Source: Uranotaenia lowii (taxonomy: Eukaryota > Arthropoda > Insecta > Diptera > Culicidae). From it: a stretch of 64,000 nucleotides of DNA. The notes under the pieces were generated by a model. The model was not told the DNA's origin. It did no database searches and saw only the letters and a program-made list of their open reading frames with translations. Shown here piece after piece: positions 45,560 through 56,344 of the stretch. Every line of letters starts with the position of its first letter. The first letter of the stretch is position 1. The stretch lies in contig NC_073693.1 in NCBI RefSeq assembly GCF_029784155.1, forward strand, positions 316,446,351-316,510,350, read 5' to 3'. Position numbers and translations under genes: made by a program.

Positions 45560-45990
45560 TGTGGCGACGTAAACCATCTTACCCTCACATCATCATTCCG
45601 TCACCATCGTTACTATTCCATCATCATTCATCGTCATTCATCATCATCAGCCAATCAACACTAACACTACAAACTAGTTCCCGAACATTCCATCAGTCAG
45701 TCCAGTCGTGAACCTTCTCGACCCAAACACACGCATGCAGTAATAATATCAACAACAACAGCCACGCAATCGACGCCTGCAGACAATAGCCGGCAAACCA
45801 ACAATAGCAACAACAACTATAGCACCGGTAAACAACCAATAGCGTTCTCGCGTTCATACACTCACAATTCATAGCTATAAATATCTGATCAGTTGTAAAT
45901 AGTAGTAATAAAGTGACCATGATAGTGAACACATCTAAATCATTTAATCCGGTGAAACCGAATCCCTCTTCGGGCGGAAACCCTCATAGT
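45560..45990 (+). mobile_element. Solo LTR (about 430 bp) inside RTE copy 3
   Basis: The sequence begins TGTGGCGACG and splits the RTE endonuclease frame between GACATCGTAA and CAGGAGGAATGCTGG, which are contiguous in copy 2 (18893-18920). It contains a TATA-like CTATAAATAT (45875-45884) and a polyadenylation signal AATAAA (45907-45912), in the order expected for U3-R-U5. The end is near CCCTCA (45986) or a few bases beyond; the target duplication is not clean (GTAA versus GTAT). No internal LTR-retrotransposon sequence is present, so recombination between two LTRs is likely. Confidence 0.65.
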
Positions 45991-47446
45991 ATCTTCAGGA
46001 GGAATGCTGGAGGGGCTCCACGGTACGAAAGATCCGAGAAAGTTATATTATCTACAAGGGCTGCGGCAATACACACGAGCTTGGAAAAGATTTCATAGAG
46101 ATGGGGAAAATGCAAGAGAGCATGATCGGGTTGTGACCGATCGACCAACGAATGTGCCAGTTGAGGATCAAGAAACGGTTTTTGAACATCAGTATCATCC
46201 ACGTGCATAGCCCTTACCTCGGAAGTACCGATGACGACAAAGACGAATTCTTAGCGCAGCTTGAACGTGAATACGGCCGCAGCCCAAAACATGATATCAA
46301 GATCGTCACACAGGTCGTCCACGAGGAGGAATTCAAACTGAAAATTGGAAGGTTCAGCGTGCACCAGCTGACCAACGAAAACGGCTTCAGACTTGCCGGT
46401 AGGTAGTACCTTTTTCCAGCAACGCCTTCCACAGAAGTACTCCTGGTGATTACTGCACCAAACGCAATCACAGATCGAGCACGATTTGATAGACAGACGG
46501 CATTTTTCGGACATAATCAATGTCAGACCATGACGAGGCGCCAACAGAGAGTCACATCACTATCTGGGGATGGTGAAAATGCGCTTAAAACTGTCCGTAC
46601 TGAACAACATACGAAACCGACGCCCACCTCGGTTAAATATCGCACAACAAAAGGAACCTGAAGTCACGACAGCCTTCGACTACGCCGAAGCAGCGCTGCC
46701 GGCCGAGAGCGAGCTTGACGAAGGCCCTCTCGAGGACATTTGGATACCATCAAGACAACCATCATCAGCGTTGCAGAGAACGTCATTGGACATTTGAAAC
46801 GAACACGATGGAACGACTGAATCGACGAGAAGTGGAGGAGGGTGATGGACAAAGAGAACGCCGCGCGGCCACCCGTTGAAACGTGGAAAATCACCGACAG
46901 TGGAGGAGACAGCGAGTCCGAATTTTCCAGGAAAAAAAGCGTCGTCTGGTGAGCTCGAGGAGCTGGAGTAGCTGTATTGTACCCAAGAAACACGACGATT
47001 CTATTGAAAACTCAACGCATCCCGCAAAAGCTTCGTGCCGCCAGCAGCAATGTGCCAGGATAAGGACGGAGGCATCATGACGAACAATCGTACCTGAACA
47101 CCTTAACGACGCACATGAAGGAGTTCAAGACGGTGGCGGAAAGCACACCGCCGGCATAGCCAACGACGAAGTGGAGCCACTCCCGACGATGACTCAAGTT
47201 AAGGAAGCCATTCGCCAGCTGATTAGCAACAAGTCGGCTGGGAAGTATGGCATCGTAGCTGAACTCATCAAAATGGATCCGAACAAGTTGGCCGATTGCC
47301 TACACCGGTTGATGGTCCAGATCTGGGACACAGAACAGCTACCGGAGGAATGTAAGGAGGGGGTAATATGCCCCATCTACAAGAAGGGAGGAAAAATGGA
47401 CTGTGAAAACTACCCAGCTATCACTGTCCTGAATACTACCTACATA
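45991..47446 (+). pseudogene. RTE copy 3, endonuclease to RT (first half)
   Basis: Continues the RTE after the LTR. Endonuclease pieces occur at 46000-46600 (LGSTDDDKDEF near 46220, LTNENGFRL near 46370). The segment corresponding to the SDHY region is badly eroded. A linker follows at 46640-47060. The RT start lies at 47171-47446 (NKSAGKYGI and LPEECKEGVICPIYKKGG). There are multiple frameshifts. It is cut at the TA at 47445-47446 by the mariner element; the second half of RT resumes near 51926. Confidence 0.75.
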
Positions 47447-47484
47447 CAGGGTGTGGCAATTGAAGTGCTACATTGAAATAAACA

Positions 47485-49556
47485 TGGGTCATTCCATGTC
47501 TTATCGAAAATTCGCCAAACTTGGCCGAAAGACTTTCTGAGGCCTACAAAATAAATCCTCAATTTTTGAGAATGAACCGCCCACCCCCCGTTACAAGACC
47601 CTCCCTTCTTTTTTTCAAGATTTTGAAAAATTCATCATTTTTAAAATACAATATCTCCGGACTGGAAAATCATACCAAAATGACAAAATATGCGTTGTGT
47701 ATATTATATTAAAATCTATCGTTTGATGTTATTCATTTTCTGAAATAGTGACAATTTTAACGTCAAAACATAGCTCAAAAAATAAAACGTTAGTTTTCGC
47801 AAGGAAAGTATATTTTTTTCTTGAATTTTATGATTTCATTGTTTTTTTGAGAAAATTTTACGTAAGAACCAACCAAAATCCCAATATAATATTTGTTGTT
47901 TTCGAGATATGAAAGATTTGAGTTGAATTGTCTAACAATTATACACTTGCAGCACTCAGTGGTTTCGCTCGAGTGCATTAATCGTCGAAATTTTAAGTCA
48001 CATCTTCCATGCTTGAACAGTTTTTTTGTTTTCATGATTTGTTTTATGACTAAGGATAATTAGAAATAACATTTTGAATGAAAAAAAAACAATATTTTCG
48101 GTTTATGAAATATTTTTATTCCAAATATAACAATTTTTTTTTTCGTTCCAACCAACACTGTAAGTTAATTCATCTTTAGATTGTCCTTCAAACCTTCCAG
48201 TCAATGTTATATTGATTTGAAAGCATTCAACTTAAGCAACATTTTGCGGAACAGGATACAATTTACCGAACTTGTAAGAATGGTTTTGCAGATAGACTTT
48301 AGATTATGCACTTCTGATCGCAATTTGAACAAATTCCACTCCCTTGCGGTAAAAAGTCGTGTGTTCTTGAAAAATGTATCCACTGAACATCGCTTATGAA
48401 GTTCTTTTCCAATTGAACACGTTGCTTTTGCCATGCTCAGAAAACCGTTCCCGACTATTTAGAAGCTTAACAATAAAAGTCACTAAGACAACTCCATTCT
48501 AATGCAGTAACAGAAGGCAACTGAATATTTCAACAGCAATCTTCGATTTAAGAAGTTGTACATATTCAGAACTACAAGCAAGAAGCAGCAAGCGAGCAGT
48601 TGCGGCAACAATTCGTTCACAATGATCAGTGAATTAGTTAAAAAAATGTTATTGTTCAGTACTCAGCTAGGTATCAACAAAAAAAAATCTGCTGTGATTG
48701 CGTTGCATAAATACAGGCGATATACAATGAACAAATGCTGTGCTTCAATAGTCAGTATTATTGGATCAGTATCGCCATAATTCATGTAAGTTCAGTAGGT
48801 AATCAATAGATCAGCAGATTCTTATACATTTATACATTTATACATTTTCTGTGAATAAGTTCAACAGTTTAATGGAATAATGAACCAAATCCTCACATTT
48901 ATTCATCCGCAGAATCCGCTAAGAATGCACTTACTTAATGATTTAAAACAGTGTGATAATAAATAAAATTATCATTCAACAGCAAAACGAAATGAAACTA
49001 AAAGTGTTATTTTATTTTTTAGGCATCTTATCTTTACAAAAATTTGCTGCTCATGTGAAGTAAACTGTAAGAAAATATTAGATGAACAGTAAAACTTAAA
49101 TCTTTCATAACTCGAAAACATGAAATATTATATTGGGATTTTGGTTGGTTCTTACGTAAATTTTTCTCAAAAAAACAATGAAATCATAAAATTCAAGAAA
49201 AAAATAAACTTTCCTTGCGAAAATTAACGTTTTATTTTTAGAGCTATGTTTTGACGTTAAAATCGTCACTATTTCTGAAAATGAATAACATCAAATGATA
49301 GATTTTAATAAAATCTACACAACGCATATTTTGTCATTTTGGTATGATTTTCCAGTCCGGAGATATTGTATTTTAAAAATGATGAATTTTTCAAAATCTT
49401 GAAAAAAAGAAGGGAGGGTCCTGTAACGGGGGGTGGGCGGTTCATTCTCAAAAATTGAGGATTTATTTTGTAGGCCTCAGAAAGTCTTTCGGCCAAGTTT
49501 GGCGAATTTTCGATAAGATTTTTTTTTCGCTGTGCACACTTGACATGGAATGACCC
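47485..49556. mobile_element. Foldback transposon with ~450-bp inverted arms and ACAT target duplication
   Basis: The left arm 47485-47929 and the right arm 49098-49556 are inverted copies, both starting GGGTCATTCCATG from the outside. The left arm lacks about 26 bp present in the right arm near GTGTGCACAGCG. Flanks are ACAT (47481-47484) and ACAT (49557-49560). The 1.17 kb interior has no convincing gene; the frames at 48181-48399 and 48207-48434 overlap on opposite strands. It lies within the mariner between its terminus and the transposase stop codon. Non-autonomous; superfamily unknown. Confidence 0.75.
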
Positions 49557-50028
49557 ACATATAAATTGATCAAAACAACAACTTTTTTTTTCAAATTCAT
49601 TCAATTTCTCTTGAACACAAATTACTATTTCAATATTCACTGGTAAAGTTCGACTTGTTCGCCTTTGAGTTCATCCACTCGCCGCAGACGGTCGAAGAAC
49701 GTATCGTATGAGGAACGCAGGTGTTCTTGTGGTATTTTATCCCAGACTGCAACGAGATGTCGCTTCAGGACCTCCCCCAATCCTTGGAATCAAAATGTCG
49801 ACGTGCCCATGTTTCGACGACATTCTGTAGAACTAGTTCCCGATATGTATTTTGGTTGATCTTCACTCCTTCAGGGACAAAATCCATCACCGATGCTGGT
49901 TTCTGTCGCCGGGTGGCCGTCAGCAAGTCGGCATGGCTTCGAAATCTGTCTGGCAACCAAACCCTGATGTTCTGCTTATTCACGAACTGCTGTACGGTGA
50001 AGATTTTCTCTTCGGTAAACACGATATT

Positions 50029-50394
50029 CTTCAACCTTCCTGTAGGAAATATAGATGAGGAAGCGGAAAGTAAAATTGTTCAATAGAACATGTCATCCAT
50101 ATGCATTAAATGCAGTAAAGGTTCTGATCGAAAAATCCTCTCTTTTATCTCTTTTGATCCAGAGAGAAAAAACCCATCGATTTAGCTCCGCCCATTCCCC
50201 TGACGCTCGGATATTCGAGAGTATAAAATGAGCGTACCAAGCTTGATTGGATTCATTCGTTTAACTATTCTTGAAGCAGCAACATTGGGAAAAGTATACC
50301 CGTAAGAAAGAGTTTGGTCTAGATTGGTTCAGCAGTTTTCACTGCTGCCAATCATACAAAAGAGTCAATCTTGCCAATCATACAAAAGAGTCAA
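50029..50394 (+). mobile_element. 366-bp insertion of unknown class with TATA-like promoter sequence
   Basis: It separates GATATT (50023-50028) from ATTACG (50395-), which join in frame to give transposase KCRNIVFT. A 3-bp ATT is therefore duplicated at the ends. Inside are a GC patch GCTCCGCCCATTCCCC, a TATA-like GAGAGTATAAAATGAGCG near 50218-50235, and a 22-bp direct repeat (GCCAATCATACAAAAGAGTC) at 50347-50394. The order resembles a Pol II core promoter. Origin unknown. Confidence 0.5.
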
Positions 50395-50505
50395 ATTACG
50401 ACACTTCCTTCCGCGGCCCTTTTCAGCAGCGCCTTCGCTCTTTTTAACCCGTTCTTGTTTCTGCTTCACCGTAAGGTCTTGAACCTTTTGAACCTTGTAG
50501 GGCTT

Positions 50506-51644
50506 TTTTTCTGGTAGAGGATAGCACACTGCGACCAGTAGTTGATCTGTAGTTTCTTTTTCGAACCCGCTGAACCGACAGTCATCGTTTTGAATAATGT
50601 TTATCCTTTTGAGATGCTGTTTTGTTGGACAATGTCCTGTCAAGAGACCAGTGTAAGTACTTATCTCGTGCTTACTTCCCATTCAACATGTTCAACATGT
50701 TTTTGGAGAGTCGTGCGATTGGTTCAATGAATCTGTTTGACTGAGCTGCTGCCTTTGCTGTTCTCCAATCGGAGACAATAGTGGTGCTTTCCCAGTTCTT
50801 GAGTTCCATATTCAAAGCACTCCTCGATACTCTGCAGAAAGGTTCAGGTCCAATTAACAGGCCCTGAGATCCATCCCTAGCTAGCTGATCTGCTTCTTCG
50901 TTTCCTAGGATACCACATGTGGCCAGGTTTCTTAGTGCAACATTACACTCCCATACTAGCTTGGAGTAACATGTGAAAGTACTTTGTGCGCGAAGAGCGG
51001 CTTGGCTGTCAGAGAATATATAGATACTTGTGTACCTTTAACCTCTTTTCAAACAGGCTGAAGTGCATTTCAAAATAGCTTGAACTTTTGCTTGGAACAC
51101 TGTTGGCCAGTTTCCCGTAGGAATTGAGATACTGATTCTAGGCCTGAACACCCCTGTCCCAGTTCTATTACCCATCAGTAAAGAATTTTATCGATCCGAA
51201 AGGAACCGCAAGCCCACCTGACTCCCACACGTATGGTATTGTATGGTATGTCTTGATTGAAATCGAATTCCATCCAGTCATCGTTCTTTACAACAAGTGA
51301 GTTTATTTTAAATATCTTCAGGATTTAAGGTGTCCTGTAAGATCCCCTTCATAAAGAGTTTTGTTTTTGGAGAGTTTCAAGGCACTCCGTTCTGTCTCTA
51401 ACTCAATAAATTGATGTAGTGGCAGGATATTTAGTAGTGCATTTGGAGCCTCGTTTGATGTGCTTCGCATGGCGCCAGTTGTAGCTAGCGTTGCTATTCT
51501 CTGAAGCTTCACTAGTTTCTGCCGGGCCGTAGCTTGCACAGTTTTGGTCCACCATACTAAAGAAGCATACGAGATTTTGAGTCTTATTATAGCTGTAAAT
51601 ATCCAATGGATAATTTTCGACCTTAGTTCACTTTTTCCCCATTG
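50506..51644 (-). pseudogene. 5'-truncated RNase H-bearing non-LTR retrotransposon (I/Jockey-like)
   Basis: The complement encodes the C-terminal part of an ORF2: IIHWIFTAII and YASLVWW after the RT, ARQKLVKLQRIATLATTGAMRST (in pieces, near 51450-51540), an RNase H domain with SDSQAALRA near 51010 and GNEEADQLAR near 50880-50910, and a tail (LLTGHC, then CRFSGFE near 50560-50650). Parts of RNase H between these are missing, and stops are present. It is bounded by a perfect 10-bp target duplication TGTAGGGCTT (50496-50505 and 51645-51654), with a short oligo-T (poly-A on the element strand) at 50506-50510. The 5' end is truncated inside the RT region, as typical for target-primed reverse transcription. 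Confidence 0.8.
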
Positions 51645-51925
51645 TGTAGGGCTTGGTCTGGAGTTCGATCCAATATGTTGAGATCCTCTGCCAATTTAGT
51701 GGTACTACGATGAGGATTTCTATTAAGGCGCTTTTTGACGATTTTCGCCATTGAAGGCGTCACCACAGTAGATTGGCGTCCCCCACTATACCGTTTTTGG
51801 CACTTACGGTCTCCAGGTATCTTTTAACTGTACGGTATGCAAAACTTCTGCACACATCTTTATCAGACAGCTCACGAACTATGTCCTTCTGCCGTTTTCC
51901 AGCTAGGAACAAGACAACCACAGCG

Positions 51926-52395
51926 CTACGGACGGTCTACGACGGACCAGATCTTCTGTCTTCACATTACGGAGATTCCTCAAAAAAATCCATGAGCACC
52001 AACATACTACGCACCATCTATTCATCGACTTCAAAGCCGCATACGACACGATCGACCATGACGAGCTATGGGAAATCCAGGACGAGAACGCTTCTCCGGG
52101 ATGTTGACCAGACTGGTCAAGGCGACGATGGGTGGAAGGCAGTGCAGTGTGCGGATTTAGGGTGAATTGTCGAGTTCATTCGAATTGCGCTGGGGGCTTC
52201 GACAAGATGATGGTCTATCCTGCATGAACGTGGCACTAGAAGGTGTTAATCGACGAGCGGTGGATGAAATGCGGGGCATAATTTTTAACAGATCAGGTAA
52301 ACTTTGCCGGCAGATCTTCCGACGGTGGAGAACATCTACTGCAAACTGAATCGGGAAGCAGGGGGTGGGTTTTTGATAAATACGTCCATGTACGA
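51926..52395 (+). pseudogene. RTE copy 3, reverse transcriptase (second half)
   Basis: RTE RT resumes with GGACGGTCTACGACGGACC. HHLFIDFKAAYDTIDHDELW (52005-52065) includes the catalytic motif A Asp that copy 2 has lost. WGLRQDDGLSCMNVALEG (52190-52250) covers motif B. Motif C is deleted near 52300. It ends in a phrase like LINTS (52375) before the next insertion. Frameshifts occur between these pieces. Confidence 0.75.
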
Positions 52396-52399
52396 ACCG

Positions 52400-53932
52400 A
52401 ATTCGATTACTTTATGATATTTCTAGCCACCTGATTAGTGCAAGGACTACTGCTAGAATGCCACTAAAAGACCGAGCAGGTTAGTTATTGACCGATCGAA
52501 CAGATCAGCTCAAACGAACGGAACTTCGATAACTTTTCCGAGTCACGAATAGCGATGGCCAACAGAAGCCACAGTTCGAAGCGCCAACGGTAAGTCGCAT
52601 TAAAAGCGTCAACTCGGAAGCGCCCTAGCTGGCCTTAAAAAAAGCGGCAAGACATGAAATCCAACAAAGCGCCTGGAATCGATTGCATCCCTGCCGAAAT
52701 GCTGAAAGCCAACCCCGTTTTGTCAGCGAAAATGTTGCACCGTCTTTTCGCTGACATTTGAGATACTGCAACATTCCCGACCGACTGGATGCAGGGAATT
52801 CTCGTAAAGGTTCCGAAGAAAGAAGACCTGACAGAGTGCAGTAACTGGCGAGGCATAACGTTGATCTGTACAACCCTCAAAGTATTCTGCAATGTGATCC
52901 TTAACAGGATCCAGAAGAAAATCGACGCTATACTCCAACACCAACAAGCTGGATTCCAATTCTAACAATCATGTGTGGACCACATCACAACACTACGAAT
53001 CATGCTGGAACAAATCAACGAATTCCAGGACTCTTTTCTGCTTGTGTTCGTTGATTTCGTAAAAACTGTCGATCGATTTATCCATGAAAAGTTCTGGTCG
53101 GCTCTAAGGCGACGAGGAGTCCCAGAGAAACTCATCTCATTGAAGCACAGTACGAGGTAATTTCCTGCTAGGTCTTGCGCGACGATGACTTGCACGACGG
53201 TGTCTAGTCTGATCCAACTCCGGTAACTGCTGGGGTGAGACAAGGATGTATCTCATCATCGCTACTCTTTCTTATTGTAATGGATGAGATATTGACTACT
53301 AGCTAACAAGACATGCAGAACAAAATCGACATCCTCACCGAGAGCTCCAAGGCAACAGGTCTCAAAATCAATGTCGGAAAGACCAAGTCGATGGAAATCA
53401 ACACAGAAAAACCTTCCATTTTCGTGGTAGCAGAGCAACAAGTTCAGAAAGTAGAGTGTGTCCAGTATCTTGGTAGCCAGATAACGCCTGAATGGTGGTA
53501 CCAAGAAAGACATCGAAACCCGGATCAGAAAAGCCCGATTTACGTTTGCAAGTCTCCGGAACATCTGGCGGTCACGTCAAATCTCTCTATGTACAGGAAT
53601 CCTGACAACTGGATCTTAAACGAGAAATAACATCGCTAGTGTCATCAAAAGGCACTAGAAATCGAGATTCGGGAACGTAAGTGGAGATGGATTGGGTACA
53701 CGCTGCGAAAAGATGAGAACAAGATTTGCAGAGAGGCGCTTGAATGGAACATCGGACATCGAAGGAGAGACAGACCCAGAAACTTGTGGCGGCGAAGCCT
53801 AACCGTCGAAATCTAAACTGTTGACGAGTCTCTTTACTGGGACCAGGTGAAAACGCTGGCTCCGGATCAACAAAAGTGGAGGTCTTTTACCATGCTCCCA
53901 TGCGTCCGAGAACCGACGCTTGACCGTAGTAA
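52400..53932 (+). pseudogene. Second reverse-transcriptase-bearing non-LTR element inside RTE copy 3
   Basis: A different RT from the RTE. It has NKAPGIDCIPAEMLKA (52660-52710), VPKKEDLTECSNWRGITLI (52810-52870) and QQAGFQF (52950). VFVDFVKTVDR near 53045-53080 is motif A with the usual F-E-K-A-F eroded. GVRQGCISSSLLFL (53230-53275) is motif B. The YADD box is deleted at about 53305. DMQNKIDIL and KINVGKTKSME (53310-53400) follow, then VQYLGSQI (53460), and a C-terminal RKWRWIGYTLRKDEN-type tail near 53670-53720 with a GHRRRDRP motif. Several stops. Clade not assigned with certainty (RTE- or Nimb/CR1-like). The RTE continues immediately after it at 53933. Confidence 0.7.
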
Positions 53933-54060
53933 TTACTGGCCTGCGGATTCGAGACCGACCAAACTCGCTCTTCCAGTAATAACAAGGGCACGATCGACGG
54001 CGACGAAGTAGAGAACGTCGAAGACTTTATCTATGTCGGCTCACTGGTGACCGCAGACAA
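53933..54060 (+). pseudogene. RTE copy 3, last recognisable piece
   Basis: TACTGGCCTGCGGATTCGAG through ACTGGTGACCGCAGAC matches 21023-21150 of copy 2. The C-terminal ~390 bp present in copy 2 are missing, and the sequence passes into dup2-B at about 54061. Confidence 0.75.
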
Positions 54061-56310
54061 TGGAAAATTCCATAAGCAAACAAAATGGGACGATGGATTT
54101 AAGTTATACGAATCGTCCTGGGTTACGAATTTGTTTGTGTATGAAGAAAAAGTGTTCCTCCAAGCTGGTGGATAATAAATGAGAACGCTATATGATAATA
54201 AATAGAATATTCGTCATGTTTCGAAGAAAAAAAACATGAATTTTGAACATATTTTAAACATAAGTGTTGTATATAACAGAATTTCAACACAATAAAAAAA
54301 ACTACACAAGGGAACGGCATTTTTGACGCCTGATTAACTGAAAAAAATCATTAAAAAAAATGAAGTTTTCAGTATTCGTGGATTTAATTCCAATAAAATC
54401 AACAGATATGCAGCGTGTTCAATACAACAAGCCAGGTAATCTATTCAATGTTGTTATACCTACAACATGTCACAGCATCAAGGATCAAATATTATCACTT
54501 CAATGTAAAACTACCGGCTCAATTTGCTTGTCAAATTTGACGGAGCTGTAAATATGCTTCAAGCGAGACACATTCACCATGACAGGTACCCAGCTACAGG
54601 TGCTGCCGCAATGCTTTGACAAACGACCTCAAGATAGCTACTGGTGGGTGACCTTCATTAACTGGATAGCACTTAAGCTCCGTCACTTCCGAAAGGAGGT
54701 GTGGATATACCGATATATGTTTAGGTATGTGTAGCAATAGCAACTACATACAATTTATGAAAACAGTTTCAACCGCCTCCTGTGGTCTTCCTTTTCCAGA
54801 CACTCAGCAAATAAATAAATACTTTCGAGATGATGAAGACGATGCTGATGATGATGATTCGAAGCCAAGTGCATATTGGTTAGCAATGTGACGAATGTTT
54901 GCTTGCTATCTACATATCTACATAGCTAGTTGCCTCTACCAGGTATAGCAGTGTTGGACTGTTTTGGCTATTGAGTTGTGGAATATCTTGATAAGAAACG
55001 AATCCAAAACAAGCTTTTACCGATAATGGTGCACTTTGCTCGGGGATGATGAAAGGTTAGCAGCGCAGAGGTAAGATTATCCAAACATGGAATCATCTCG
55101 TCATGGATTCTCATCGTCTCGTCGAGTATGTGTATATGCAAATTGAAAAGCTTGCAATCGAGCTGAGTCTCTCCATTCCTGGTTCTCTTCCTCTACAAAG
55201 AAGGTGTACCTGTAGGGTGCTTGAGCTCAAGTTGTTGTCGATGCAACCTCTTCCTTCGCTTGGATCAATGTATGCTCAGGCGAGGCAATATTTTGGGGAA
55301 AGCAAAGACGGGAGTGCGCCATATTGCCGTTCATACGTTTCGTGTAGTTGCCATTTCTCCCGCATTCCGGAAGGAAGTGTAAATATAAACCATCAACTAT
55401 CGAATCGAACCGGATGCAGAAAGGCCTCAGTCATGGCTCATGCCAGCTTTCGTTGCCAACAGTTTCGTACCATCGGATTTTGGCTCGGATGTTTTGTGTA
55501 TGAGGTTCGGGACCCAAACAACCAGGCCAGAATGCAAAGAAGAATCGAAGATGACGATGCATAAAGAAGAGGGGATGATGCTTCTTTTATAGAATCCATA
55601 TCATTTTCACGACAGACATTCATCTAAACGGAAACCGGTTCATCATCATGGCTTTTAGCAAGGTACAATCTCAAACCTGCCGCTCGATATCCTATCGCCT
55701 GGTAGCTTTAACCCAGGACCGTATACCGGTTAAGTATGTGTACATACAATCTACATATAGGCAAACATGTCGGAACCAGTGCAGGGCATTCAAATTCTTC
55801 GGCACCTTTTCCACCGAACGGCTACAGCGGCAGCAAGTCAAGTACCTGCCTTATATGATGATACATCTACATACATATGAAGGTATAACCACTCCATAGT
55901 TCAGTAGAGTAACGTTAACAACCTGTTTATCTACGGAAGCACTTTCGAATCTATCGGTCCTTGGCGATATCTGTCAGTTTGAGGCAATCCATCCTAGCTG
56001 CCTTCAGGAAAAGCCTTTCGCAATCCAGTACCTTTCTACCGACGCCGATCGAGTCAAAAGGGGCCAAGGTATTTTTGGGTCGATTCAACCTTTTATACAA
56101 ATTGATTGACGACGATGCTGCTGCACCTTTACAACATGATGACTTGTGGGTGAAGCTTACCTGGTGCAAAATGATTAACCTCCCACAGAGTGTTTGTGGA
56201 CAGTACACACGTCAACATTTTTTGGAGATTGGAAATTTTTCACTTGTCCATCATGGAGGAGGAAAAACAATTACACTGTTGAATATTGATTTGAAAATCT
56301 GAAAATTTAT
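54061..56310 (+). repeat. Duplicated block dup2, copy B
   Basis: Counterpart of 21546-23850 with the same gradient of identity: low at the RTE-proximal end and about 97% over 54480-56300. The longest frame (55103-55564, 153 codons from an ATG) is interrupted in copy A by a TGA at about 22742. This argues against it being a shared gene, though it could be intact only here. Confidence 0.85.
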
Positions 56311-56344
56311 TTATGCATTAATTGTAGAGGAGAGGCGGGTTATA

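Larger units (their letters stand above)
47447..51925 (-). mobile_element. Mariner element inserted in RTE copy 3, carrying three later insertions
   Basis: The terminus CAGGGTGTGGCAATTGAAG starts at 47447 directly after a TA, the mariner target. The transposase gene lies on the complement (51925 down to 49637). The far terminal repeat is missing; the transposase N-terminus runs into RTE sequence near 51926, so that end, together with ~90 bp of RTE, is deleted. The element was itself hit by a foldback element (47485-49556), a promoter-like piece (50029-50394) and a truncated retrotransposon (50506-51644). RTE copy 2 has no mariner at the equivalent site (20450). Confidence 0.75.
49637..51925 (-). 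pseudogene. Mariner transposase, split by two insertions and deleted in the catalytic core
   Basis: On the complement, the N-terminal helix-turn-helix lies at 51925-51655 (LFLAGKRQKDIVRELSD, then YRTVKRYLET, with a frame slip, then KIVKKRLNRNPHRSTTKLAED). It continues at 50495-50395 (KPYKVQKVQDLTVKQKQ, then ERVKKSEG). The catalytic part lies at 50028-49765 (NIVFTEEKIFTVQQFVNKQN, with the first Asp changed to Glu, then RVWLPDR, TRRQKPASVM and GVKINQNTYREL). The C-terminus lies at 49770-49637 (WDKIPQEHLRSSYD, FFDRLRRV, ending in a stop). The segment with the second and third catalytic residues is missing at about 49770. This looks like a mariner whose reading order is still plain in spite of 1.5 kb of inserted DNA. 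Confidence 0.8.

Noticed and set aside
55103..55564. 153-codon ATG frame in dup2-B
   Set aside because: The copy in dup2-A has a stop at about 22742 and no domain is recognised. I keep it as an observation, not a gene.
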